Shown in pieces: positions 11,001 through 23,647 of a stretch of DNA of 64,000 nt. The stretch comes from Rana temporaria (lineage: Eukaryota; Chordata; Amphibia; Anura; Ranidae), in NCBI RefSeq assembly GCF_905171775.1, contig NC_053494.1:130984210-131048209 (forward strand), read 5' to 3'. The notes beneath the pieces were generated by a model, which saw only the letters and a list, made by a program, of their open reading frames with translations, did no database searches and was not told the DNA's origin. The translations under genes and the position numbers were made by a program. Within the stretch, counting starts at the first letter, position 1; each line of letters opens with the position of its first letter.

Positions 11001-11348
11001 GTCTGCAATTTTGGATTCCAGAAGCGTATTTTTTGTTTTCCGTCTCTGGACCATCAATTGCATAAGTTTCTGCTCACAGGCATTAAAAAATTGGTACCAT
11101 TCTTCAATAGATTGTAAATTATCATTCCCATCATTGGGACTAATATCCCACCTGAGGTGCCTGGGGGTGAGGTTTTTGCTAATATAAAGTTCAAATGAGG
11201 CAATATCCCACCACACTCTGATCTGTTTCTCCATATCAAATTGTAACTCTTTAAACCCTTTATCTAGATCAATATTGGGACTTGGGGTTTCTTGAAAAAT
11301 TTCATCTAAATTAATATGGCGTTCTCGCATATAATTGAAAACATCCAT
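8075..11348 (-). pseudogene. PLE unit 1: RT plus GIY-YIG polyprotein, one frameshift
   Basis: Encodes the PLE protein that copies element RNA (reverse transcriptase) and nicks the target (GIY-YIG nuclease). The first frame runs from the ATG at 11348 (context gccATGg; the frame is open to 11396 but only via TTG) down to 9606. It includes the basic proline-rich segment and the DKGGG box. The second frame, 9622-8075, holds motif A (VDIQSLYTNI), YIDD, a CxxCxxC cluster and YVLECPC...YVG. The frames are separated by one extra base in an A run at 9608-9615 (eight A, against seven in other units). Unlike the other units, the N-terminal frame here passes through the poly-G tract (10459-10473) into the RT frame. 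Confidence 0.85.
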
Positions 11349-13115
11349 GGCTGCGTGAAAATATGGTTCAAAAAAGCAAAGATTATTAAACCTCAAAATG
11401 TGTAAAGTGAAATTCCGCGCCTGACAAATATATATAAAGAAAAATTAAAATTATATATAGATATTTGTAAATGTATACAAATATTGAAAGTGTATATAAA
11501 TAAATAATAAGCTGCTCCTCAATAACACAAGTATTATGTGGACATGATATAATATAAATAGAGGGCGCTAGGCCCATATACATTAAGTATAGTGCCGTGA
11601 CACAGTGTCTAATTCACAATAAAATTGCAACTTAAAAAAACACAAAAAGTATATATAAATGAGTCCCAACAATTGCAGCCAAAAGCTGCGCTTGAAGCCA
11701 CGCGAGTGAATTCAAATATGATCAAAAATATATAAATCAAATAAATCAGTGAACAAAGTCCAATGGTAATAATAATTCTGTGAAGGAAGAAATGCCACCA
11801 CCGCTTCAGTATGATTATCAATTCCACCCAAGGTGCTTTAGATAAGGTTTGCTCTTACCAGAGCTCGTTGACCCCTTTAATGAAAAAGATGGTCAGCTGA
11901 GCTTATGCAGGATTGTGCCTGCAACACATGAAGATATGGACAGACCACTTTGCAAATCCAGGAACCTCACACGGGATTATATGTAAAAGAAGAGAGGCCA
12001 GATAGCCAAATAGCGTGATACCGTTTTTAATTAAAATATTAAAATGTGCATAAAAGTCAGCCAAATGGCTCCTTACATTGAGAGGTGCCCACCCGGCACT
12101 GAGGCTGCGGACCTGTCACCGCTCAGGGCGGTAGTTAAGTGGGATTCGCTGGAATATGGAAGCCGCCGCTCACACATGTAGCCAAACGATCTCTCCAACA
12201 GTCCAAAGCACGGGGGGTACGTCACGTGACCAGGCTGCCTCCGACGTACGTTTCGTTATGTTAACGTCATCAGGGGGGCGTGCCTGGTCACAAAGCATGA
12301 TGGTATATGTAGTCAAGAAAACACAATGATTGGTGGGCTGAAACTAGTTGCAGATACAACCTCGGTGCCGTGTGTCATCAATATAATACAACACCGTAGG
12401 TAAATTACATAACATTGATCGGATTTAAACAAGAAATTAGAGAGATACATAGAAATATATATAATGGCCACATAACATGAGTTCAAGAGAATTCCACTAT
12501 TGAAATACATATTGAATAAAATACAGATCTCGCATCCCTCCGGACGTGCAGATTCAACAATAGGTGCCAGAAAGCAGTAAGACTAAACTTCGTAAAAATT
12601 CGGTCGTGATCACTAAAAATAATTATTAGTAAAAAATCAACTTAGATAAACCAAAACTAAATATATATTATTATAAAGAATGTATAAAAAATATATATAT
12701 ATATAAAAAAATCATATCTATATATATGAAAACCAGATCCAAACAGGGTAAAAAGGAATTATCTCACAATAATTAGTGATATATCACAGATGTCACTGGA
12801 TCGCTCCGGACATGTAATATGGATGAATGGAGATTGGAGAGTATTCAAATTAATTAGATCTTACCTCCAATTGGGTTATGGAGTATTTAAATACAATAAT
12901 AATCTCTACAAGAGGGGGATCACATGATTAGCTAGCCCCAACCAAATTCCAGCGTACAGAAATACATTATATAAATAAAACCCAACAATCCTAAATAGTC
13001 ACTGACGACTATAGATAATTAGATCAAAAATGAACATAATTAAAAAAATTAGATAAGAAGAAGAAAATGAATAAGAAGGGGTGAGGGACTAGAAACTGAA
13101 AAGAGGAGAGAACAC
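11349..13115 (-). mobile_element. PLE pseudo-LTR between units 1 and 2
   Basis: Full junction copy. From right to left it contains the 3' untranslated stretch of unit 2, the pseudo-LTR with hammerhead (12226-12291), and the short leader ending '...gcggaatttcactttacac' (reverse-strand sense) just before the coding region of unit 1. The match to other units is essentially base for base. Confidence 0.85.
12226..12291 (-). ncRNA. Type I hammerhead ribozyme, PLE unit 2
   Basis: Identical to 7185-7250, with all paired segments and core boxes intact. Confidence 0.8.
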
Positions 13116-16100
13116 TCAATCATCAGTTAAGAAACAATTGAGGTCCAACTCCACGTTCAGTCCTAAAGGTTGCATGGTACGTAGTCTGTGTACCCATTTC
13201 ATTTCGTTTTGGGAAACACTACGTAACATATGTGTACCTCGCCAATTTCTTTCTATTTTGTCTATGCCATAGAACTTACATAAACTAGGGTCACTCCCAT
13301 GGTGATTAGCAAAGTGTCTTGAGACACTATGGTTAGGGAAACTTTTTCTAATATTTGTTAAATGTTCATTAATGCGGATCTTAAGTTGGCGAGTGGTCCG
13401 GCCAACGTACTGTAAATGACATGGGCATTCGAGCACATAAGTAACATGGTCAGATCCACATGTGATTAGGGGTTTGATCTTAAAAGATTCGCCTGTTACA
13501 TTAGAACTGAACTCAATTTTTTTCTTTTTATCGCCAGGATTCCGTGTAGTTCTACACGCTTTGCACCTAGTGCAATGGTGAAAACCAGATCCATCCAAAA
13601 AGGTCACCAATTTCTTTGGTGGATCAGGAACATTGGGAGCAATTTTGTTCCTGAGGCCTGGAGCTCTCTTATAAATGAACTTTGGCACCTTTGGGATGGA
13701 TGTGATCAGGTCTTTGTCCTTCCTCAAAATATGCCAATGTCGTTTAAACACAGCTTCTACCTGTCGATATTGCCTATGAAATCCACTAATGAAAGGTACT
13801 TCATTTTTATACTCTTTTCTCGGTTTGGGGACCAATAGAGATTGTCTATCGAGAACAGCCACTTGATTATACGCTTGGTTAAGTGTAGTTTCAGAGTAAC
13901 CTTTTTCTAAAAATCTGGTGGTTAGTATATTAGCCTGAGTCTCAAAATCATCGTTATTATCACAGTTCCGTTTTAACCTCATATATTGCCCTTTCGGGAC
14001 TGCTCCTATCCAGGAGGGATGGTGACAGCTATGAGTGGGTACAAAGCCATTCCGGTCCGTGGATTTAAAGTAGGTAAGTGTCTCAAATTTCAAGTCATTC
14101 TTTTTAATGGTAAGGTCTAAATAGTTTACCAGACTTGTGCTGATTTCAGCTACAAAAGTAAGTCCATAATTATTTAAATTCATTTGGGCGATGAATGTCT
14201 CAAGAGATACCTCAGATCCTTCCCAAAAGAGAATAATATCGTCGATGTAGCGTTTGTAAAAATGCAGAGATTCTGGTCTGTTTGAAAAAATTGTCTCATG
14301 TTCCCACTTATTCAAAACAATATTTGCGACACTTGGAGCATATCTCGCTCCCATTGCTACACCGCTCACCTGATTAAAAAATTGATTGTTGGCCCAAAAG
14401 TAATTATTTTTCATTGCTAGTTCAAGTCCCCTTATCAGGTAATTAATTTGTACCTTCTTTAGCTTAGAAAATTTACCTAACGCCCATCGAAGGGCTGTTA
14501 AGGCATCAGAATGTCTGATATTTGTATAGAGGGATTGGATGTCCACAGTGGCCATAATGGTTACTCGAGTGGCTGATAAAGTTTGAAGTGCCACAATTAG
14601 ATCCCTACTATCTTTTAGATAAGATGGACTTGCTGAAACCAGTGGTTTAAAAAAACCATCAAGGTACTCTCCTAGACGAGAAAAAAGGGAACCTATTCCA
14701 CTAATTATCGGTCGACCAGGAGGGTTAACCTTATCTTTATGGATCTTAGGTAGAGTATATAAGACTGGAATTTTAGGTGCATGTAAGACAATATAATCTG
14801 CCTCTTTGGGGTTAAGGATACCTCTTTCGAGTCCCTCATTAACCCAGACAATCAGCAGATTTTTCAGCTTAAGCGTGGGGTCACCCCCAAGAGGTTGATA
14901 AGTATTGCCATCATCAAGTTGATTTTTCATTTCACGATAATAATACTCTTTGGTGAGAATTACAAGGCCTCCGCCTTTATCGGCTGGTCTAACCACTATA
15001 TTTCTATTAGTTTCTAAATTTTTGATTGCTTCCCGAAAATGTTTGGTGGATTTGGATGGAAGGACTGTCATTGCACGAATATCATCCTGAACTAAGGTCC
15101 GAAAAACCTCAATATAGTGATTGGAGCCATGCCGGGGGTTGAATACCGATTGGTTCCTCAATCCACTATGGATAAATTTATCAGGTTTTGGTGGTCCAGG
15201 TGTCTGCGTATTTCCTGCAAAATGTTTTTTTATGTTGAGTTTCCTAATATGTTTTTCTATATCAATAAAGACTTCAAATTTATTGATATCCTTATTGGGT
15301 GCAAACTTAAGGCCTTGTTGTAGAACCTCCAATTCAGATTTGGAGAATTCTACTCCTGCCAAGTTAAAAATGCCCTCAGTTAATCCAACCTTTTTCTTTT
15401 TCTCTCTCCCTCTTCCTCGTCGTCCTCTCTTTCTAAATACTCCAAATGGTGGATAGGTGATTTTGGGGGGATACGGTAAGTATCTTTCCACCCCCTCCCA
15501 TCCCCCCCCCCCTGTTGTTGGTTATAGTGAGGTGCCGGCCTCCCTCGAAAATTCCCTCTGTGGCCACCCCGAGGTGGTCTAGGAGGGTAGGGTGGGCGAT
15601 AGGTTTCATAATAGTGATAGTCCTGACTCCTATCATCCAAAGCCCCAGACCTGTTGTAGGTTTCAATTGGCTGGGGATACCCATAGGTATTGGGTGGAGG
15701 ATAGGTAGATGGTTTATAATAGGGGGTAGTATGTTTGGAATTTTTAATAGCAGATTTTTTAGGTGTACTTGATATCTGTACTGTTTTTTTCTTTTCAGCA
15801 CTTTTATTAGGCTGGGGAATAGGGTCTCCATCTCTACTTAATTCCAAAGGTGCACCCTGTCTGAGAGTCTCTTGCCACTTGTAGACTTTATTTTCTTCTA
15901 AATCCTGTGCATCTCTCTGATATTTCTTTAATTTTTTATTTTTAATTTCACTATCGTATTTAAGTAGGTGTATCTGCAAAATTTTAGATTTATCCTTATA
16001 CTCACTACTGGAGCTAAATGGCTCCATCCGTTTTTTAAGGTCTGCAATTTTGGATTCCAGAAGCGTATTTTTTGTTTTCCGTCTCTGGACCATCAATTGC

Positions 16101-16387
16101 ATAAGTTTCTGCTCACAGGCATTAAAAAATTGGTACCATTCTTCAATAGATTGTAAATTATCATTCCCATCATTGGGACTAATATCCCACCTGAGGTGCC
16201 TGGGGGTGAGGTTTTTGCTAATATAAAGTTCAAATGAGGCAATATCCCACCACACTCTGATCTGTTTCTCCATATCAAATTGTAACTCTTTAAACCCTTT
16301 ATCTAGATCAATATTGGGACTTGGGGTTTCTTGAAAAATTTCATCTAAATTAATATGGCGTTCTCGCATATAATTGAAAACATCCAT
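13116..16387 (-). pseudogene. PLE unit 2: RT plus GIY-YIG polyprotein, frame broken at the G tract
   Basis: The N-terminal frame (ATG at 16387) encodes about 335 residues ending in a basic tail at 15380. The RT-endonuclease frame spans 15491-13116, 791 residues as read from a GTG. In that frame DKGGG is at 171-175, PGRPIISG at 258-265, motif A Asp at 317, the motif B-like VAMGARYAPS at 378-387, YIDD at 415-418, CTRCKAC at 640-646, and the GIY-YIG core YVLECPC...YVG at 685-697. Conserved R and EH follow at 700-710, then a late Glu at 763. The frames overlap by about 110 bp at the G tract (11 G against 13 in unit 1). This could be decay, homopolymer error, or a genuine two-ORF arrangement with frameshifting. 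Confidence 0.85.
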
Positions 16388-17792
16388 GGCTGCGTGAAAA
16401 TATGGTTCAAAAAAGCAAAGATTATTAAACCTCAAAATGTGTAAAGTGAAATTCCGCGCCTGACAAATATATATAAAGAAAAATTAAAATTATATATAGA
16501 TATTTGTAAATGTATACAAATATTGAAAGTGTATATAAATAAATAATAAGCTGCTCCTCAATAACACAAGTATTATGTGGACATGATATAATATAAATAG
16601 AGGGCGCTAGGCCCATATACATTAAGTATAGTGCCGTGACACAGTGTCTAATTCACAATAAAATTGCAACTTAAAAAAACACAAAAAGTATATATAAATG
16701 AGTCCCAACAATTGCAGCCAAAAGCTGCGCTTGAAGCCACGCGAGTGAATTCAAATATGATCAAAAATATATAAATCAAATAAATCAGTGAACAAAGTCC
16801 AATGGTAATAATAATTCTGTGAAGGAAGAAATGCCACCACCGCTTCAGTATGATTATCAATTCCACCCAAGGTGCTTTAGATAAGGTTTGCTCTTACCAG
16901 AGCTCGTTGACCCCTTTAATGAAAAAGATGGTCAGCTGAGCTTATGCAGGATTGTGCCTGCAACACATGAAGATATGGACAGACCACTTTGCAAATCCAG
17001 GAACCTCACACGGGATTATATGTAAAAGAAGAGAGGCCAGATAGCCAAATAGCGTGATACCGTTTTTAATTAAAATATTAAAATGTGCATAAAAGTCAGC
17101 CAAATGGCTCCTTACATTGAGAGGTGCCCACCCGGCACTGAGGCTGCGGACCTGTCACCGCTCAGGGCGGTAGTTAAGTGGGATTCGCTGGAATATGGAA
17201 GCCGCCGCTCACACATGTAGCCAAACGATCTCTCCAACAGTCCAAAGCACGGGGGGTACGTCACGTGACCAGGCTGCCTCCGACGTACGTTTCGTTATGT
17301 TAACGTCATCAGGGGGGCGTGCCTGGTCACAAAGCATGATGGTATATGTAGTCAAGAAAACACAATGATTGGTGGGCTGAAACTAGTTGCAGATACAACC
17401 TCGGTGCCGTGTGTCATCAATATAATACAACACCGTAGGTAAATTACATAACATTGATCGGATTTAAACAAGAAATTAGAGAGATACATAGAAATATATA
17501 TAATGGCCACATAACATGAGTTCAAGAGAATTCCACTATTGAAATACATATTGAATAAAATACAGATCTCGCATCCCTCCGGACGTGCAGATTCAACAAT
17601 AGGTGCCAGAAAGCAGTAAGACTAAACTTCGTAAAAATTCGGTCGTGATCACTAAAAATAATTATTAGTAAAAAATCAACTTAGATAAACCAAAACTAAA
17701 TATATATTATTATAAAGAATGTATAAAAAATATATATATATATAAAAAAATCATATCTATATATATGAAAACCAGATCCAAACAGGGTAAAA
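16388..17792 (-). mobile_element. PLE pseudo-LTR upstream of unit 2, truncated
   Basis: Matches the other pseudo-LTRs up to 'aaacagggtaaaa' at 17792, then jumps to an inverted RT fragment. Confidence 0.85.
17265..17330 (-). ncRNA. Type I hammerhead ribozyme, third copy
   Basis: Same sequence and pairing as 7185-7250, in the truncated pseudo-LTR. Confidence 0.8.
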
Positions 17793-18150
17793 CACTGTGG
17801 ACATCCAATCCCTCTATACAAATATCAGACATTCTGATGCCTTAACAGCCCTTCGATGGGCGTTAGGTAAATTTTCTAAGCTAAAGAAGGTACAAATTAA
17901 TTACCTGATAAGGGGACTTGAACTAGCAATGAAAAATAATTACTTTTGGGCCAACAATCAATTTTTTAATCAGGTGAGCGGTGTAGCAATGGGAGCGAGA
18001 TATGCTCCAAGTGTCGCAAATATTGTTTTGAATAAGTGGGAACATGAGACAATTTTTTCAAACAGACCAGAATCTCTGCATTTTTACAAACGCTACATCG
18101 ACGATATTATTCTCTTTTGGGAAGGATCTGAGGTATCTCTTGAGACATTC
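17793..18150 (+). pseudogene. Inverted PLE RT fragment (motif A to YIDD)
   Basis: 358 bp identical in sense to 27082-27439 of the forward unit. It covers RT motif A (VDIQSLYTNI) through YIDD and ends at SLETF. There are no PLE ends on either side; it is a patch inserted by a template jump or rearrangement. Confidence 0.9.
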
Positions 18151-19005
18151 GAAACGTACGTCGGAGGCAGCCTGGTCACGTGACGTACCCCCCGTGCTTT
18201 GGACTGTTGGAGAGATCGTTTGGCTACATGTGTGAGCGGCGGCTTCCATATTCCAGCGAATCCCACTTAACTACCGCCCTGAGCGGTGACAGGTCCGCAG
18301 CCTCAGTGCCGGGTGGGCACCTCTCAATGTAAGGAGCCATTTGGCTGACTTTTATGTACATTTTAATATTTTAATTAAAAACGGTATCACGCTATTTGGC
18401 TATCTGGCCTCTCTTCTTTTACATATAATCCCGTGTGAGGTTCCTGGATTTGCAAAGTGGTCTGTCCATATCTTCATGTGTTGCAGGCACAATCCTGCAT
18501 AAGCTCAGCTGACCATCTTTTTCATTAAAGGGGTCAACGAGCTCTGGTAAGAGCAAACCTTATCTAAAGCACCTTGGGTGGAATTGATAATCATACTGAA
18601 GCGGTGGTGGCATTTCTTCCTTCACAGAATTATTATTACCATTGGACTTTGTTCACTGATTTATTTGATTTATATATTTTTGATCATATTTGAATTCACT
18701 CGCGTGGCTTCAAGCGCAGCTTTTGGCTGCAATTGTTGGGACTCATTTATATATACTTTTTGTGTTTTTTTAAGTTGCAATTTTATTGTGAATTAGACAC
18801 TGTGTCACGGCACTATACTTAATGTATATGGGCCTAGCGCCCTCTATTTATATTATATCATGTCCACATAATACTTGTGTTATTGAGGAGCAGCTTATTA
18901 TTTATTTATATACACTTTCAATATTTGTATACATTTACAAATATCTATATATAATTTTAATTTTTCTTTATATATATTTGTCAGGCGCGGAATTTCACTT
19001 TACAC
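18151..19005 (+). mobile_element. Forward PLE pseudo-LTR fragment
   Basis: Corresponds to 24339-25193. It starts inside the hammerhead at GAAACG, so the CUGAUGA half is missing, and ends exactly at the pseudo-LTR terminus 'tttacac'. That same terminus is used at the outer right end (30231) and just upstream of the coding region in the forward unit. One base differs from the other copies at 18356. Confidence 0.9.
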
Positions 19006-21555
19006 GAGATTGTCTATCGAGAACAGCCACTTGATTATACGCTTGGTTAAGTGTAGTTTCAGAGTAACCTTTTTCTAAAAATCTGGTGGTTAGTATATTA
19101 GCCTGAGTCTCAAAATCATCGTTATTATCACAGTTCCGTTTTAACCTCATATATTGCCCTTTCGGGACTGCTCCTATCCAGGAGGGATGGTGACAGCTAT
19201 GAGTGGGTACAAAGCCATTCCGGTCCGTGGATTTAAAGTAGGTAAGTGTCTCAAATTTCAAGTCATTCTTTTTAATGGTAAGGTCTAAATAGTTTACCAG
19301 ACTTGTGCTGATTTCAGCTACAAAAGTAAGTCCATAATTATTTAAATTCATTTGGGCGATGAATGTCTCAAGAGATACCTCAGATCCTTCCCAAAAGAGA
19401 ATAATATCGTCGATGTAGCGTTTGTAAAAATGCAGAGATTCTGGTCTGTTTGAAAAAATTGTCTCATGTTCCCACTTATTCAAAACAATATTTGCGACAC
19501 TTGGAGCATATCTCGCTCCCATTGCTACACCGCTCACCTGATTAAAAAATTGATTGTTGGCCCAAAAGTAATTATTTTTCATTGCTAGTTCAAGTCCCCT
19601 TATCAGGTAATTAATTTGTACCTTCTTTAGCTTAGAAAATTTACCTAACGCCCATCGAAGGGCTGTTAAGGCATCAGAATGTCTGATATTTGTATAGAGG
19701 GATTGGATGTCCACAGTGGCCATAATGGTTACTCGAGTGGCTGATAAAGTTTGAAGTGCCACAATTAGATCCCTACTATCTTTTAGATAAGATGGACTTG
19801 CTGAAACCAGTGGTTTAAAAAAACCATCAAGGTACTCTCCTAGACGAGAAAAAAGGGAACCTATTCCACTAATTATCGGTCGACCAGGAGGGTTAACCTT
19901 ATCTTTATGGATCTTAGGTAGAGTATATAAGACTGGAATTTTAGGTGCATGTAAGACAATATAATCTGCCTCTTTGGGGTTAAGGATACCTCTTTCGAGT
20001 CCCTCATTAACCCAGACAATCAGCAGATTTTTCAGCTTAAGCGTGGGGTCACCCCCAAGAGGTTGATAAGTATTGCCATCATCAAGTTGATTTTTCATTT
20101 CACGATAATAATACTCTTTGGTGAGAATTACAAGGCCTCCGCCTTTATCGGCTGGTCTAACCACTATATTTCTATTAGTTTCTAAATTTTTGATTGCTTC
20201 CCGAAAATGTTTGGTGGATTTGGATGGAAGGACTGTCATTGCACGAATATCATCCTGAACTAAGGTCCGAAAAACCTCAATATAGTGATTGGAGCCATGC
20301 CGGGGGTTGAATACCGATTGGTTCCTCAATCCACTATGGATAAATTTATCAGGTTTTGGTGGTCCAGGTGTCTGCGTATTTCCTGCAAAATGTTTTTTTA
20401 TGTTGAGTTTCCTAATATGTTTTTCTATATCAATAAAGACTTCAAATTTATTGATATCCTTATTGGGTGCAAACTTAAGGCCTTGTTGTAGAACCTCCAA
20501 TTCAGATTTGGAGAATTCTACTCCTGCCAAGTTAAAAATGCCCTCAGTTAATCCAACCTTTTTCTTTTTCTCTCTCCCTCTTCCTCGTCGTCCTCTCTTT
20601 CTAAATACTCCAAATGGTGGATAGGTGATTTTGGGGGGATACGGTAAGTATCTTTCCACCCCCTCCCATCCCCCCCCCCCTGTTGTTGGTTATAGTGAGG
20701 TGCCGGCCTCCCTCGAAAATTCCCTCTGTGGCCACCCCGAGGTGGTCTAGGAGGGTAGGGTGGGCGATAGGTTTCATAATAGTGATAGTCCTGACTCCTA
20801 TCATCCAAAGCCCCAGACCTGTTGTAGGTTTCAATTGGCTGGGGATACCCATAGGTATTGGGTGGAGGATAGGTAGATGGTTTATAATAGGGGGTAGTAT
20901 GTTTGGAATTTTTAATAGCAGATTTTTTAGGTGTACTTGATATCTGTACTGTTTTTTTCTTTTCAGCACTTTTATTAGGCTGGGGAATAGGGTCTCCATC
21001 TCTACTTAATTCCAAAGGTGCACCCTGTCTGAGAGTCTCTTGCCACTTGTAGACTTTATTTTCTTCTAAATCCTGTGCATCTCTCTGATATTTCTTTAAT
21101 TTTTTATTTTTAATTTCACTATCGTATTTAAGTAGGTGTATCTGCAAAATTTTAGATTTATCCTTATACTCACTACTGGAGCTAAATGGCTCCATCCGTT
21201 TTTTAAGGTCTGCAATTTTGGATTCCAGAAGCGTATTTTTTGTTTTCCGTCTCTGGACCATCAATTGCATAAGTTTCTGCTCACAGGCATTAAAAAATTG
21301 GTACCATTCTTCAATAGATTGTAAATTATCATTCCCATCATTGGGACTAATATCCCACCTGAGGTGCCTGGGGGTGAGGTTTTTGCTAATATAAAGTTCA
21401 AATGAGGCAATATCCCACCACACTCTGATCTGTTTCTCCATATCAAATTGTAACTCTTTAAACCCTTTATCTAGATCAATATTGGGACTTGGGGTTTCTT
21501 GAAAAATTTCATCTAAATTAATATGGCGTTCTCGCATATAATTGAAAACATCCAT
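19006..21555 (-). pseudogene. PLE unit 3, truncated before the GIY-YIG domain
   Basis: Reverse strand, ATG at 21555. The N-terminal frame ends at 20548, and the RT frame (20659 leftward) reads through motif A and YIDD to LDRQS. There it runs into the inverted pseudo-LTR at 19006 and stops at once. The whole zinc cluster and GIY-YIG domain are absent. The G tract carries 11 G, as in units 2 and 5, so the N-terminal and RT frames are also out of register. Confidence 0.9.
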
Positions 21556-23322
21556 GGCTGCGTGAAAATATGGTTCAAAAAAGCAAAGATTATTAAACCT
21601 CAAAATGTGTAAAGTGAAATTCCGCGCCTGACAAATATATATAAAGAAAAATTAAAATTATATATAGATATTTGTAAATGTATACAAATATTGAAAGTGT
21701 ATATAAATAAATAATAAGCTGCTCCTCAATAACACAAGTATTATGTGGACATGATATAATATAAATAGAGGGCGCTAGGCCCATATACATTAAGTATAGT
21801 GCCGTGACACAGTGTCTAATTCACAATAAAATTGCAACTTAAAAAAACACAAAAAGTATATATAAATGAGTCCCAACAATTGCAGCCAAAAGCTGCGCTT
21901 GAAGCCACGCGAGTGAATTCAAATATGATCAAAAATATATAAATCAAATAAATCAGTGAACAAAGTCCAATGGTAATAATAATTCTGTGAAGGAAGAAAT
22001 GCCACCACCGCTTCAGTATGATTATCAATTCCACCCAAGGTGCTTTAGATAAGGTTTGCTCTTACCAGAGCTCGTTGACCCCTTTAATGAAAAAGATGGT
22101 CAGCTGAGCTTATGCAGGATTGTGCCTGCAACACATGAAGATATGGACAGACCACTTTGCAAATCCAGGAACCTCACACGGGATTATATGTAAAAGAAGA
22201 GAGGCCAGATAGCCAAATAGCATGATACCGTTTTTAATTAAAATATTAAAATGTGCATAAAAGTCAGCCAAATGGCTCCTTACATTGAGAGGTGCCCACC
22301 CGGCACTGAGGCTGCGGACCTGTCACCGCTCAGGGCGGTAGTTAAGTGGGATTCGCTGGAATATGGAAGCCGCCGCTCACACATGTAGCCAAACGATCTC
22401 TCCAACAGTCCAAAGCACGGGGGGTACGTCACGTGACCAGGCTGCCTCCGACGTACGTTTCGTTATGTTAACGTCATCAGGGGGGCGTGCCTGGTCACAA
22501 AGCATGATGGTATATGTAGTCAAGAAAACACAATGATTGGTGGGCTGAAACTAGTTGCAGATACAACCTCGGTGCCGTGTGTCATCAATATAATACAACA
22601 CCGTAGGTAAATTACATAACATTGATCGGATTTAAACAAGAAATTAGAGAGATACATAGAAATATATATAATGGCCACATAACATGAGTTCAAGAGAATT
22701 CCACTATTGAAATACATATTGAATAAAATACAGATCTCGCATCCCTCCGGACGTGCAGATTCAACAATAGGTGCCAGAAAGCAGTAAGACTAAACTTCGT
22801 AAAAATTCGGTCGTGATCACTAAAAATAATTATTAGTAAAAAATCAACTTAGATAAACCAAAACTAAATATATATTATTATAAAGAATGTATAAAAAATA
22901 TATATATATATAAAAAAATCATATCTATATATATGAAAACCAGATCCAAACAGGGTAAAAAGGAATTATCTCACAATAATTAGTGATATATCACAGATGT
23001 CACTGGATCGCTCCGGACATGTAATATGGATGAATGGAGATTGGAGAGTATTCAAATTAATTAGATCTTACCTCCAATTGGGTTATGGAGTATTTAAATA
23101 CAATAATAATCTCTACAAGAGGGGGATCACATGATTAGCTAGCCCCAACCAAATTCCAGCGTACAGAAATACATTATATAAATAAAACCCAACAATCCTA
23201 AATAGTCACTGACGACTATAGATAATTAGATCAAAAATGAACATAATTAAAAAAATTAGATAAGAAGAAGAAAATGAATAAGAAGGGGTGAGGGACTAGA
23301 AACTGAAAAGAGGAGAGAACAC
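21556..23322 (-). mobile_element. PLE pseudo-LTR and 3' region between units 3 and 4
   Basis: Complete pseudo-LTR with hammerhead (22433-22498), near-identical to the others. One difference is 'agcatgata' at 22222 where the others read 'agcgtgata'. Confidence 0.85.
22433..22498 (-). ncRNA. Type I hammerhead ribozyme, PLE unit 4
   Basis: Same sequence and pairing as 7185-7250. Confidence 0.8.
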
Positions 23323-23633
23323 TCAATCATCAGTTAAGAAACAATTGAGGTCCAACTCCACGTTCAGTCCTAAAGGTTGCATGGTACGTAGTCTGTGTAC
23401 CCATTTCATTTCGTTTTGGGAAACACTACGTAACATATGTGTACCTCGCCAATTTCTTTCTATTTTGTCTATGCCATAGAACTTACATAAACTAGGGTCA
23501 CTCCCATGGTGATTAGCAAAGTGTCTTGAGACACTATGGTTAGGGAAACTTTTTCTAATATTTGTTAAATGTTCATTAATGCGGATCTTAAGTTGGCGAG
23601 TGGTCCGGCCAACGTACTGTAAATGACATGGGC
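23323..23633 (-). pseudogene. PLE unit 4: last ~100 codons of the GIY-YIG domain only
   Basis: Starts at the normal stop codon and reads back through the conserved R/EH region. It breaks at 'gacatgggc' within the GIY-YIG core codons, where the strand of the array switches to forward. Confidence 0.9.
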
Positions 23634-23647
23634 TAGCTAATCATTGG
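23634..23647. other. Junction filler between inverted PLE units
   Basis: The sequence 'ctagctaatcattgg' here is a second copy of 'ctagctaatcat' found 20-odd bases further on at the start of the forward pseudo-LTR. This is a templated short duplication at the switch point. Confidence 0.8.

Noticed and set aside
11349..11396. Upstream extension of the PLE N-terminal frame to 11396 (and equivalents at 16435, 21603, 25197)
   Set aside because: It depends on a TTG start. The first ATG (11348, 16387, 21555, 25245) has a strong context and lies just after the pseudo-LTR end.
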